A stretch of DNA of 64,000 nucleotides. Origin: Arenicola marina (Eukaryota; Annelida; Polychaeta; Arenicolidae). The stretch's first letter is position 1, and every line of letters starts with the position of its first letter. The position numbers and the translations under genes were made by a program. Of this stretch, positions 36,320 to 47,900 are shown in pieces. The notes under the pieces were generated by a model that was not told where the DNA came from, did no database searches, and saw only the letters and a program-made list of their open reading frames with translations. The stretch spans positions 29,691,670 through 29,755,669 of the forward strand of contig OZ025248.1 of NCBI GenBank assembly GCA_964019135.1, given 5' to 3'.

Positions 36320-37021
36320 ATGGCACTGCTTTGACCTTTGCCTCAGCCGTACTGCTGCCTGAAGCTTTGCGCATGTGGAAACAAGTCCAGGCTGGAAACT
36401 GTCACTAGCCTCAGCTCACCACAGACTAGTCGATGGAGCGGCAGTTTGATACATGAAGCCAGCAGCCATATGTACATCAACCGGATGCCGAGTTCTAAGT
36501 GGGAATCCTCCGAAGGTGGTGACAACGTGTTTGACAGTCTTCATTCCTGCCTCTATTGCGCTGAAGAATTTGTCAGAGAGGATGGAAGAAAAGGCTGGGA
36601 GGACTTCCCTGCAATTCAAATTCCCTCCATAGACTTCGGAGACAGCGACATGATATCGTCCCGAACGAGCCTGAGGAACATGTCTACAACCTCGGACACA
36701 AGCCTCCCGCGCGAAGGAAGAACTCGTGGCGACGGTTGCGAAGAACCAGCAGATGTACCAACAAGGCGGCATCCATCAAACACAAACAATTCTTTTGTCG
36801 ACCTTCAGACTCTGTCTATAGCATTCAGACGATGTGGATCTGGACGTAGCAACCGCGCTCGTTATGCAGACCAAATGGAGGATGGACAGTCACATAACCC
36901 ACGGCCGTCTCTGTCACCAAGGAAGAAGCGATTATTGTCGCGAAGACTGAAACGCATGAACCGTCATTTACAACAGAATGGCGTTTCATCGCTTCAGCTA
37001 CAAACCTTGGCTCTTCTGTGA
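36320..37021 (+). pseudogene. U23: copy with an early stop (codon 5)
   Basis: The normal ATG is present, but CGA at codon 5 is TGA. The rest of the frame is open to the usual stop, and the next in-frame ATG is M51 (36470), which would give 183 residues without the cysteine cluster. Other changes: L70V, S79Y, F99I, Q165L, S179N and R189G, more than in any left-hand unit, as expected for relaxed constraint. Upstream spacer is the right-hand type (GTTGAAAGTCAAC). Confidence 0.75.
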
Positions 37022-37985
37022 TACAGCTTGACTACCCTAATTTATTTCTATATAGCTTTTGTTTTAGCTGCATTGTTTACTTAAACCAATAAACAGGTCA
37101 AAATTACCTTATCGTGCTTGGTGTTTATTCTGGCCAAACAAAATACAATACTACCATTGAAAGTGTCGAGATATGAGCCGCACACATGGTTAGTTAGCTT
37201 TACAAATTGCCAAATACATGCAGAGTAGTCATATTGACAATATACTCGGAACGTACAATCAACTGTTAAGCGCTGTAAGGCAAGATACACATGCATATTT
37301 TTACACCATTGAATCAGCTCAGGAAAAACGCTGTATACATGGTGCATCAAGAAACTATTCCAGATTTGCTTGAGCGTTGTATTTATTTGAAACGTTACGC
37401 ATGCTCTACAAAAGGTGTATCATACAATCTGCTCTTCTTGCTCAGATTCATCTCCTGCGACACCATTTGTGCCGAATTTCTATGAAACTTGTCGGAAATT
37501 AAGTAAAGTATTGATATTCGTTATATGTAATAGGCTTGACGGTAAAAAGAAGACAAAATGTTACGTCACATTCACACTGATGTTTTGTAATAGAGAAAAT
37601 AGCAGTAACAGATTCCACAAATAAATTCTTAAAGTGACACATGTTAAAAATAGTGAGGCGATAGAAATAACAAACGCGGTGACGCTCAATCTCCGAAATC
37701 GATTATTTGCTGTTGAGCTAAAATTGCAATTAGATCGAACTAATTGAATAACAATTCGAATCTCAGTGGTGGCAGTTAGAATAGTACTGTCTCTTTCCCG
37801 GGATTGTTGAGTGTCAACGGAACTGCTCCTGACACTGACATACCTCTATTTAAGGCAGACAGACCACCACCATACTTCATTGTATACTCCTAGGACTCTT
37901 TGAGAAACAACGGCGAGTACAGTACTAAAGCAGACACGCCATAATACTATTGTTCAATATCAGCTGAGCTTGGTGCAAGGCAAAG

Positions 37986-38687
37986 ATGGCACTGCTTCGA
38001 CCTTTGCCTCAGCCGTACTGCTGCCTGAAGCTTTGCGCATGCGGAAACAAGTCCAGACTGGAAACTGTCACTAGCCTCAGCTCACCACAGACTAGTCGAT
38101 GGAGCGGCAGTTTGATACATGAAGCCAGCAGCCAGATGTACATCAACCGGATGCCGAGTTCTAAGTGGGAATATTCCGAAGGTGGTGACAACTTGTTCGA
38201 CAGTCTTCATTCCTGCCTCTCTTGCGCTGAAGAATTTGTCAGAGAGGATGGAAGAAAAGGCTGGGAGGACTTCCCTGCATTTCAAATTCCCTCCATAGAC
38301 TTCGGAGACAGCGACATGATATCGTCCCGAACGAGCCTGATGAACATGTCTACAACCTCGGACACAAGCCTCCCGCGCGAAGGAAGAACTCGTGGTGACG
38401 GTTGCGAAGAACCAGCAGATGTACCAACAAGGCGGCACCCATCAAACACAAACAATTCTTTTGTCGACCTTCAGACTCAGTCTATAGCATTCAGACGATG
38501 TGGATCTGGACGTAGCAGCCGCGCTCGTTATGCAGACCAAATGGAGGATAGACAGTCACATAACCCACGGCCGTCTCTGTCACCAAGGAAGAAGCGATTA
38601 TTGTCGCGAAGACTGAAACGCATGAACCGTCATTTACAACAGAATGGCGTTTCATCGCTTCAGCTACAAACCTTGGCTCTTCTGTGA
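37986..38687 (+). CDS. U24: 233-residue array protein, Q50/M119 with S63Y
   Basis: Full-length copy. The retrotransposon lies in its downstream spacer, 488 bp after the stop codon, so its poly(A) signal is untouched. The insertion separates this unit from the distal promoter sites of U25, but the palindrome and core promoter of U25 remain attached to U25. Confidence 0.67.
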   Translation: MALLRPLPQPYCCLKLCACGNKSRLETVTSLSSPQTSRWSGSLIHEASSQMYINRMPSSKWEYSEGGDNLFDSLHSCLSCAEEFVREDGRKGWEDFPAFQIPSIDFGDSDMISSRTSLMNMSTTSDTSLPREGRTRGDGCEEPADVPTRRHPSNTNNSFVDLQTQSIAFRRCGSGRSSRARYADQMEDRQSHNPRPSLSPRKKRLLSRRLKRMNRHLQQNGVSSLQLQTLALL

Positions 38688-39175
38688 TACAGCTTGACTA
38701 CCCTAATTTATTTCTGTATAGCTTTTGTTTTAGCTGCATTGTTTATTTAAACCAATAAACAGGTCAAAATTACTTTATCGTGCTTGGTGTTTATTCTGGC
38801 CAAACAAAATACAATACTACCATTGAAAGTGTCGAGATATGAGCCGCACACATGGTTAGTTAGCTTTACAAATTGCCAAATACATGCAGAGTAGTCATAT
38901 TGACAATATACTCGGAACGTACAATCAACTGTTAAGCGCTGTAGGGCAAGATACACATGCATAATTTTACACCATTGAATCAGCTCAGGAAAAACGCTGT
39001 ATACATGGTGCATCAAGAAACTATTCCAGATTTGCTTGAGCGTTATAGTTATTTGAAACGTTACGCATGCTCTACAAAAGGTGTATCATACAATTTGCTC
39101 TTCTTGCTCAGATCCATCTCCTGCGACACCATTTGTGCCGAATTACTATGAAACTTGTCGGAAATTGAGTAAAGT

Positions 39176-39449
39176 TGTCATAGATTTGGATCCCGATCCA
39201 GTGTTAACCATTAGGTAGAACCACAGTGAGCACCGTGCTATGAGTAGTAGTTTGAGCAGTGGCCTATTTTCGGAACTGTACACTCGCGGTCACTGTGTGC
39301 GACGGGCAGTCGTCACTTGCCAATCGTCTCTTAACATCGGTACTTGGCAGTCGTGATGTACGAATGTAACAAGGTGAAATAAAACCTCAATGGAATCTAC
39401 CTGATATCTCGCTCGTCTCATTGACACGTATCCGGGCCAGGCTACAACA
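39176..39449 (+). repeat. 5' LTR (274 bp)
   Basis: Starts TGTCATAG and ends CTACAACA. Contains AATAAA at 39378–39383. By reading it is identical to the 3' LTR. Confidence 0.95.
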
Positions 39450-39462
39450 TGGTGGCAGCGGT
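39450..39462 (+). other. Primer binding site, leucine tRNA type
   Basis: TGGTGGCAGCGGT begins with no gap after the 5' LTR. It is complementary to the 3' end (ACCGCTGCCACCA) of animal tRNA-Leu of the AAG/TAG kind, as I recall that sequence; a tRNA search would confirm it. Confidence 0.7.
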
Positions 39463-39569
39463 AAAGCGAACCGCATAATATGTAGCAAATGGACAATTCG
39501 TTAGTGCTTGCAAAGGTGAATGTGTGAAACAATCATACAACTTACCGCCTGCCTAAACTGCTAATCGCC

Positions 39570-40800
39570 ATGAACGGAGCGCCGCATATGGACTGGTCTG
39601 CGACAGACTTGATCGGTGCTTTCCAGATCTTCAAGCAACGCTCCCAGTTATTCTTTCGGGTCAAGAAAGTGACAGCTGACGAACAGGTGGATCATATCCT
39701 ACTGGCTGTCGGTGAAGAAGGTCTGCGCATTTTCAACTCCTGGACATCACTAACCGCTGATGAACGCACGAGTGCAGATACAATCTGGCGAAAATTTGAA
39801 CAGCACATCGAACCAAAGTCCAATTTCCGACTCGCCCGTCTGTGCCTACAACGGTATAGGCAACACACCAATGAGAGTGTCGACGATTTCGTCACCCGCT
39901 GCAGACTACAGGCAGCGAAAGCAGAATTTCGAGATGCTGCTGAAATTGAAGACCGGATCATAGAGCAGATAATTGCAGGAATACGATATCCGGAGATCCA
40001 GAAAGAACTTCTTGGAAAAGACAAGACATTGACATTAGATGCAGCAATCACCACTGGTCGAAATCATGATGCCAGTATGAAGCATATGACACAGTTCAAC
40101 AGTGTACAAGGCCAGACATACAACGCTGACGTTCATACCGTCAAAAGGAAAAGTGTGGATTGTACATTTTGTGGGCGTGAATATCATGCCAAAGAATCAT
40201 GTCCAGCACGGAATGCCATCTGCCATTGGTGCAACAGAAAAGGACATTGGCAGAATGTTTGTCGCACGAAGAAGCGGGGTAATAGTCGCGGTCGTACACA
40301 AGTCGACAGTCCAGTCGACAGAAGACGACGTCGTTCAACATCATGGTCGAGAAATAAGACAGATGTAAATTCCGTAGATGCATCGAACACCAGATCTGTC
40401 GAAGATGCCTTCGAAAATTGGTCTTTCGACACTGTCAATGTCAACATTAGCGCAGTTGATCGAACGGATTCAAGGGATGAAGTTTTCACCAGAATCAACA
40501 TCCAGCTTCCGGATCGTCCTACTTTACCTTCGGATCTTCGTGTCAAGGTTGACACGGGCGCACAAGGCAACGTGCTGCCCCTACGTCTATTTTGACGGAT
40601 GTTTCCAAAATGGCTCGACGGAGAAGGATTTCCCTTGCCAGACATGACTGATCAAAGCCGGAAGACACAGCTTACAGCATATAACGGCACCGTGATCAAG
40701 AACTATGGAACCATCACGATGAAATGTCAATTTCAGAACACCGTTTGGAACGACTGTGTGTTCCATGTCGCCGAAGCTCACGGTCCAGCCATCTTAGGAT
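39570..40800 (+). mobile_element. Gag and protease part of the retrotransposon
   Basis: The Gag-like region ends with two CX2CX4HX4C zinc knuckles (about 40158–40260), typical of nucleocapsid, followed by a basic stretch. An aspartic-protease signature, DTGA, lies near 40551 and an ILG-type motif near 40795. Boundaries are approximate. Confidence 0.88.
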
Positions 40801-40899
40801 TACCTAGCTGTCGAGATCTTCGCATGTTAACACTTCACTGTGCGCTGGAAATGGAAGCAAACCAAAAGAAGATATCCACGATCGAGGACTTGAAAGCAA

Positions 40900-42230
40900 T
40901 CTATCCTGATCAGTTCGACACCATTGGAGAATTCAAAGAAGCTTATCATATCACAACAAATCCACATGTACCACCAGTCGTACATGCTGTGAGGAAGTGC
41001 CCCATCAAGTTGAAGGACGAGATAGAGAAGGAGCTGACAGAAATGGAGACATTGGGTGTCATTCGCAAGGTTGTTCAGCCGACTCCGTGGGTTTCCAGTA
41101 TAACATTTCCACGGAAAGAATCAGGCCAGATCAGAATCTGTTTGGATCCAAAAGATCTCAATAAGGCGATTATGCGCACACATCATAAGACGCCGACAGT
41201 GGAAGAGATTATACACGAACTAAATGGAGCAACGGTTTTTTCCAAGTTGGACGCAAAGAATGGATACTGGAGTGTCAAACTTGATGAAGAAAGCCAACTC
41301 TTGACCACGTTCAACTCCCCCTTCGGGAGATACTGTTTCACCCGAATGCCTTTTGGACTAATCATGTCACAGGATGTGTTCCAACAACGTATGGACATGA
41401 TATTGGAACAGTGTCGTGGTACAGTAAGCATCGCGGATGATGTCATCGTTTACGGCAGAGATGAGGCTGACCACCAACAGAACCTATTGAATCTGATGGA
41501 TATAGCACGTCGCGAAGGGTTGGTGTTCAATAGCACCAAATGCATCATTGGTGTTCCGCAGATTAAGTTCTTCGGCACAATCTACGACTGCAATGGAGCT
41601 CATCCGGATCCAGCCAAGGTGAAGGCCATCCATGACCTTCCAGCTCCAAGTAGCGCTAAGGAGTTACAGCATTTTATGGGACTTGTGAACTATCTCAGCC
41701 CATACATACCCCATCATTCTCAGCGATCAGCTAACCTGAGAGAACTCCTGAAGAAAGACATCGATTTCAACTGGACTCCGAGCCACGATGCAGATTTCGC
41801 AAGCCTAAAACAGAGCATAGTAGACGACACAACACTGCGATATTTCGACCCCTCGAAACGCATCGTTGTTCAAGTGGATGCGAGCCAGCAGGGACTCGCC
41901 GCAGTGCTACTGCAAGAGGGCCGACCCGTCATTTACGCATCAAAGGCTTTGACAGAAGCCGAAAAGCGATATGCCAATATCGAGCGGGAACTTTTGGCCG
42001 TTGTGTACGCGTGTGAGCGTTTTCATACATTCTTGTATGGCATGGATTTCACGGTGGAGAGCGACCATCGTCCACTCAGTATGATACACGTGAAGAATCT
42101 CACAGCAGCTCCTCCGAGACTGCAACGAATGTTGTTACGACTACAGGGATACAACCTCACACTGTCATACCGTCCTGGTAACGAAATGATTTTACCTGAT
42201 GCCTTATCACGTCTTCCCGGGGTAGACCGT
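40900..42230 (+). mobile_element. Reverse transcriptase and RNase H part
   Basis: Reverse transcriptase motifs in order: LDAKNGYW (around 41247), FTRMPFGL (around 41337) and ADDV of the catalytic box (around 41434). RNase H follows with VDAS (around 41875), an ERELLA segment (around 41983) and SDHRPL (around 42060). This arrangement is standard for Ty3/gypsy. Limits are approximate. Confidence 0.93.
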
Positions 42231-42439
42231 CATCAGATCCAACTGGACATACGTGTCGACTTGGTCCAGTTCAGTCATAACAAGATCGAGGAACTTCAGC
42301 GCGAAACCGCCAAGGATCACATCCTATGTGGGTTATGTGACATCATCATTGCTGGATGGCCGGAACGGATGAAAGAATTATCGTCCTCATTGCGACCATA
42401 CTGGTCAATACGAGACCAGCTGAGCATCGAGGATGGCAT

Positions 42440-43622
42440 GGTGATGATGGGGGACAGGGTTGTGATACCAGAATCCCTACGATCCGATGTTCTTCGACGA
42501 TTACACGAAGGACACTTGGGCGAGACGAAAACCAAACTACGAGCAAAGACTTGTGTTTATTGGCCTTGCATCAATAAGGACATTGTGAACGTTGTGTCCA
42601 GGTGTGGAGTGTGCCAAGAACTCCAGCCACGACAAAAAAGGGAACCCCTCTTGTCGCATGAAATCCCTACCCGTCCATGGCAGGTCGTCGGTACAGACTT
42701 GTTCAACTGGAATGGATCTGAATATTTACTGATAGTGGACTATTTCAGCAAGTTTCCTTTTGTACGCAGAATTTCGGGATCCGCCACAAGCAGTCAAATA
42801 GTCAAGCTCTCGAAACAGATCTTCTCTGAACATGGGGTCCCCGAGAAGATAATCTCAGATAATGGACCACAGTTCGCTGGTGCACCATATGAACAATTCG
42901 CAAAAGAATGGATGATTGACCACGTTACTAGCTCACCCGGGTATGCGCAGTCAAACGGAATGGCGGAACGAGCTGTTCGTTCAGTCAAACGTTCCTTAGA
43001 GAAGAGCTACAGATCTCGAGATGATCCATACTTAGGTTTGCTGTGTCTACGTTCGACACCAGTCGACGACACCATCCCATCCCCAGCGGAACTCCTGCTG
43101 GGACGGCGAATCCGAACCAACTTGCCCGTGAGGATTCGCGCTTCGTTTCAGGACGACGTGAGACAACGCATGGTTCAACGCCAAGCAGTTCAGAAAGCGA
43201 AATATGATGAACATGCGCAACCCTTGACAACCCTTCTTTCTGGTCAGAAAGTCCGTCTGCAGGACCCATCCGGAGGCTGGGTCCCAGCACGTGTCGTTGG
43301 AAACTCCGACGAACCCAGATCGTACGTCGTTGAGACCCCCAACGGGGGTCGATATCGTCGCAACCGTCGTCACCTTATGGATATTCCCAACACAGACGAC
43401 GCCTTACCACTACAAGCTGCAGAACAAGCGTTGAAACCTACGTCAGTCACCGACATCCCATCTACATCGTCAACAACAGAGACACCACCAGTCAGCCCCA
43501 GGAAGACTGTCACGTTCAAGCTACCTGAGACGTCTGACAGTACGGAGACACCGACCTACCAAACTCGCTCTGGTCGAGTTGTGCGCCCAACCAACCGTTA
43601 TGGACATAATATATCCAAGTGA
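42440..43622 (+). mobile_element. Integrase part and C-terminal tail
   Basis: An HHCC zinc-binding segment (about 42500–42620) is followed by the DDE core: TDLF (around 42694), SDNGPQF (around 42855) and the NGMAERA segment (around 42955). A GPY/F-like module lies near 43240–43375. The tail is rich in serine, threonine and proline, with no chromodomain seen. Confidence 0.92.
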
Positions 43623-43803
43623 CTCATTGACTCTAATGTTGATATTATTTTGAATATTGGATATATATATATAGTTTGCCATTATTGACAGGATATATCA
43701 TCGAACACAGACTCATACCGCTTAATTTGTGTCATACTCCGAGTCCTGCATTAATGCTAGTTAACTTCAAAGCTGTTGACTAAAGTGTATAACTTTTTTT
43801 TAC
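43623..43803 (+). other. Non-coding stretch between pol part and polypurine tract
   Basis: About 180 bp of AT-rich sequence with a short TA run near 43662. Nothing further recognised. Confidence 0.6.
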
Positions 43804-43814
43804 AAGAAGGGGGA
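43804..43814 (+). other. Polypurine tract
   Basis: AAGAAGGGGGA directly before the 3' LTR; the expected plus-strand primer site. Confidence 0.85.
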
Positions 43815-44088
43815 TGTCATAGATTTGGATCCCGATCCAGTGTTAACCATTAGGTAGAACCACAGTGAGCACCGTGCTATGAGTAGTAGTTTGAGCAGTG
43901 GCCTATTTTCGGAACTGTACACTCGCGGTCACTGTGTGCGACGGGCAGTCGTCACTTGCCAATCGTCTCTTAACATCGGTACTTGGCAGTCGTGATGTAC
44001 GAATGTAACAAGGTGAAATAAAACCTCAATGGAATCTACCTGATATCTCGCTCGTCTCATTGACACGTATCCGGGCCAGGCTACAACA
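43815..44088 (+). repeat. 3' LTR (274 bp)
   Basis: Starts TGTCATAG and ends CTACAACA, the same length as the 5' LTR. I saw no difference between the two on reading them side by side. Confidence 0.95.
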
Positions 44089-44566
44089 TTCTTGATATTC
44101 TTTATATGTAATAGGCTTGACGGTAAAAAGAAGACAAAATGTTACGTCACATTCACACTGATGTTTTGTAATAGAGAAAATAGCAGTAACAGATTCCACA
44201 AATGAATCCTTAAAGTGACACATGTTAAAAATAGTGAGGCGATAGAAATAACAAACGCGGTGACGCTCAATCTCCGAAATCGATTATTTGCTGTTGAGCT
44301 AAAATTGCAATTAGATCGAACTAATTGAATAACAATTCGAATCTCAGTGGTGGCAGTTAGAATAGTACTGTCTCTTTCCCGGGATAGTTGGGTGTCAACG
44401 GAACTGCTCCTGACACTGACATACCTCTATTTAAGGCAGAGAGACCACCACCATACTTCATTGTATACTCCTAGGACTCTTTGAGAAACAACGGCGAGTA
44501 CAGTACTAAAGGAGACACGTCATAATAATATTATTCAATATCAGCTGAGCTTGGTGCAAGGCAAAG

Positions 44567-45097
44567 ATGGCACTGCTTCGACCTTTGCCTCAGCCGTACT
44601 GCTGCCTGAAGCTTTGCGCATGCGGAAACAAGTCCAGGCTGGAAACTGTCACTAGCCTCAGCTCACCACAGACTAGTCGATGGAGCGGCAGTTTGATACA
44701 TGAAGCCAGCAGCCATATGTACATCAACCGGATGCCGAGTTCTAAGTGGGAATCCTCCGAAGGTGGTGACAACTTGTTCGACAGTCTTCATTCCTGCCTC
44801 TCTTGCGCTGAAGAATTTGTCAGAGAGGATGGAAGAAAAGGCTGGGAGGACTTCCCTGCATTTCAAATTCCCTCCATAGACTTCGGAGACAGCGACATGA
44901 TATCGTCCCGAACGAGCCTGAGGAACATGTCTACAACCTCGGACACAAGCCTCCCGCGCGAAGGAAGAACTCGTGGCGACGGTTGCGAAGAACCAGCAGA
45001 TGCACCAACAAGGCGGCACCCATCAAACACAAAAAAATTCTTTTGTCGACCTTCAGACTCAGTCTATAGCATTCAGACGATGTGGATCTGGACGTAG
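44567..45097 (+). pseudogene. U25: copy with a frameshift near codon 157
   Basis: The A-run near 45031 has one extra A plus a C-to-A change (AAAAAAATTC for AAACAATTC). The normal ATG then gives 176 residues, of which about 155 match the consensus, with V146A. The basic and leucine-rich C-terminal ends are lost from this frame but are still present in the next frame up to 45269. The upstream distal spacer was replaced by the retrotransposon flank. Confidence 0.78.
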
Positions 45098-45975
45098 CAG
45101 CCGCGCTCGTTATGCAGACCAAATGGAGGATAGACAGTCACATAACCCACGGCCGTCTCTGTCACCAAGGAAGAAGCGATTATTGTCGCGAAGACTGAAA
45201 CGCATGAACCGTCATTTGCAACAGAATGGCGTTTCATCGCTTCAGCTACAAACCTTGGCTCTTCTGTGATACAGCTTGACTACCCTAATTTATTTCTGTA
45301 TAGCTTTTGTTTTAGCTGCATTGTTTATTTAAACCAATAAACAGGTCAAAATTACTTTATCGTGCTTGGTGTTTATTCTGGCGAAACAAAATACAATACT
45401 ACCATTGAAAGTGTCGATATATGAGCCGCACACATGGTTAGTTAGCTTTACAAATTGCCAAATACATGCAGAGTAGTCATATTGACAATATACTCGGAAC
45501 GTACAATCAACTGTTAAGCGCTGTAGGGCAAGATACACATGCATAATTTTACACCATTGAATCAGCTCAGGAAAAACGCTGTATACATGGTGCATCAAGA
45601 AACTATTCCAGATTTGTTTGAGCGTTATAGTTATTTGAAACGTTACGCATGCTCTATAAAAGGTGTATCATACAATTTGCTCTTCTTGCTCAGATCCATC
45701 TCCTGCGACACCATTTGTGCCGAATTACTATGAAACTTGTCGGAAATTGAGTAAAGTATTGATATTCTTTATATGTAATAGGCTTGACGGTAAAAAGAAG
45801 ACAAAATGTTACGTCACATTCACACTGATGTTTTGTAATAGAGGAAAATAGCAGTAACAGATTCCACAAATGAATCCTTAAAGTGACACATGTTAAAAAT
45901 AGTGAGGCGATAGAAATAACAAACACGGTGACGCTCAATCTCTGAAATCGATTATTTGCTGTTGAGCTAAAATTG

Positions 45976-45995
45976 CAATTAGTTCGAACTAATTG
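45976..45995. promoter_or_regulatory. Perfect 20-bp palindrome upstream of U26
   Basis: CAATTAGTTCGAACTAATTG is fully self-complementary. The same perfect form is present upstream of U27 (47642–47661), U31, U32, U33 and U36; left-hand units differ by one base (ATCGAA centre), and U28 has a change in the right arm. Two TAATTG cores face each other, as in sites for homeodomain dimers. Confidence 0.45.
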
Positions 45996-46234
45996 AATAA
46001 CAATTCGAATCTCGGTGGTGGCATTTAGAGTAGTACTGCCTCTTTCCCGGGATTGTTGAAAGTCAACGGAACAGCTCCTGACACTGACATACCTCTATTT
46101 AAGGCAGACAGACCACCACAATACTTCATTGTATACTCCTAGGACTCTTTGAGAAACAACGGCGAGTACAGTACCAAAGCAGACACGTCATAATAATATT
46201 ATTCAATATCAGCTGAGCTTGGTGCAAGGCAAAG

Positions 46235-46936
46235 ATGGCACTGCTTCGACCTTAGCCTCAGCCGTACTGCTGCCTGAAGCTTTGCGCATGTGGAAACAAG
46301 TCCAGGCTGGAAACTGTCACTAGCCTCAGCTCACCACAGACTAGTCGATGGAGCGGCAGTTTGATACATGAAGCCAGCAGCCATATGTACATCAACCGGA
46401 TGCCGAGTTCTAAGTGGGAATCCTCCGAAGGTGGTGACAACTTGTTCGACAGTCTTCATTCCTGCCTCTCTTGCGCTGAAGAATTTGTCAGAGAGGATGG
46501 AAGAAAAGGCTGGGAGAACTTCCCTGCATTTCAAATTCCCTCCATAGACTTCGGAGACAGCGACATGATATCGTCCCGAACGAGCCTGAGGAACATGTCT
46601 ACAACCTCGGACACAAGCCTCCCGCGCGAAGGAAGAACTCGTGGCGACGGTTGCGAAGAACCAGCAGATGTACCAACAAGGCGGCACCCATCAAACACAA
46701 ATAATTCTTTTGTCGACCTTCAGACTCAGTCTATAGCATTCAGACGATGTGGATCTGGACGTAGCAGCCGCGCTCGTTATGCAGAACAAATGGAGGATAG
46801 ACAGTCACATAACCCACGGCCGTCTCTGTCACCAAGGAAGAAGCGATTATTGTCGCGAAGACTGAAACGCATGAACCGTCATTTGCAACAGAATGGCGTT
46901 TCATCGCTTCAGCTACAAACCTTGGCTCTTCTGTGA
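46235..46936 (+). pseudogene. U26: copy with an early stop (codon 7)
   Basis: Codon 7 is TAG (CTTAGCC for CTTTGCC, which reads as L7 in other units). The remaining frame is open, and the next in-frame ATG is M51 (46385). Other changes are D95N and D184E. Its upstream region carries a perfect 20-bp palindrome (45976–45995). Confidence 0.75.
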
Positions 46937-47900
46937 TACAGCTTGACTACCCTAATTTATTTCTGTATAGCTTTTGTTTTAGCTGCATTGTTTATTTAAA
47001 CCAATAAACAGGTCAAAATTACTTTATCGTGCTTGGTGTTTATTCTGGCCAAACAAAATACAATACTACCATTGAAAGTGTCGATATATGAGCCGCACAC
47101 ATGGTTAGTTAGCTTTACAAATTGCCAAATACATGCAGAGTAGTCATATTGACAATATACTCGGAACGTACAATCAACTGTTAAGCGCTGTAGGGCAAGA
47201 TACACATGCATAATTTTACACCATTGAATAAGCTCAGGAAAAACGCTGTATACATGGTGCATCAAGAAACTATTCCAGATTTGTTTGAGCGTTATAGTTA
47301 TTTGAAACGTTACGCATGCTCTATAAAAGGTGTATCATACAATTTGCTCTTCTTGCTCAGATCCATCTCCTGCGACACCATTTGTGCCGAATTACTATGA
47401 AACTTGTAGGAAATTGAGTAAAGTATTGATATTCTTTATATGTAATAGTCTTGACGGTAAAAAGAAGACAAAATGTTACGTCACATTCACACTGATGTTT
47501 TGTAATAGAGAAAATAGCAGTAACAGATTCCACAAATGAATCCTTAAAGTGACACATGTTAAAAATAGTGAGGCGATAGAGATAACAAACGCGGTGACGC
47601 TCAATCTCTGAAATCGATTATTTGCTGTTGAGCTAAAATTGCAATTAGTTCGAACTAATTGAATAACAATTCGAATCTCGGTGGTGGCATTTAGAGTAGT
47701 ACTGCCTCTTTCCCGGGATTGTTGAAAGTCAACGGAACTGCTCCTGACACTGACATACCTCTATTTAAGGCAGACAGACCACCACAATACTTCATTGTAT
47801 ACTCCTAGGACTCTTTGAGAAGCAACGGCGAGTACAGTACTAAAGCAGACACGCCATAATACTATTGTTCAATATCAGCTGAGCTTGGTGCAAGGCAAAG

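Larger units (their letters stand above)
1..39175 (+). repeat. Left part of the tandem array, units U1–U24 (1,666-bp period)
   Basis: Twenty-four head-to-tail copies of a 1,666-bp unit, all in the same orientation. ATG-to-ATG distances are 1,666 (once 1,667), except for two units of 1,294 bp that share an internal deletion. One unit consists of spacer with regulatory sites, TATA box, 5' UTR of about 107 nt, a 702-bp frame including the stop, a 3' UTR and a poly(A) signal, with 964 bp between one stop codon and the next ATG. Copies differ by scattered single-base changes and very few indels. The array runs off the left end of the window. Left of about 36.1 kb the units are especially uniform. 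Confidence 0.97.
39176..44088 (+). mobile_element. Ty3/gypsy LTR retrotransposon, nearly whole, very young
   Basis: A 4,913-bp element with 274-bp direct LTRs (TG...CA) that look identical by eye, a primer site directly after the 5' LTR, a polypurine tract before the 3' LTR, and gag, protease, reverse transcriptase, RNase H and integrase parts in that order. The order with integrase last places it in Ty3/gypsy. The lack of a chromodomain, the two zinc knuckles and the leucine-tRNA primer suggest the Mag-like lineage, an inference. The coding part looks almost whole, with about one interruption. LTR identity indicates very recent insertion. No perfect target-site duplication is seen: the left flank ends TAAAGT and the right flank begins TTCTTGAT, and the array resumes in phase with a net gain of 2 bp. 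Confidence 0.95.

Noticed and set aside
42985-43373. Antisense frames of about 100 codons in the retrotransposon
   Set aside because: They are shadows of the sense coding part and have no independent support.
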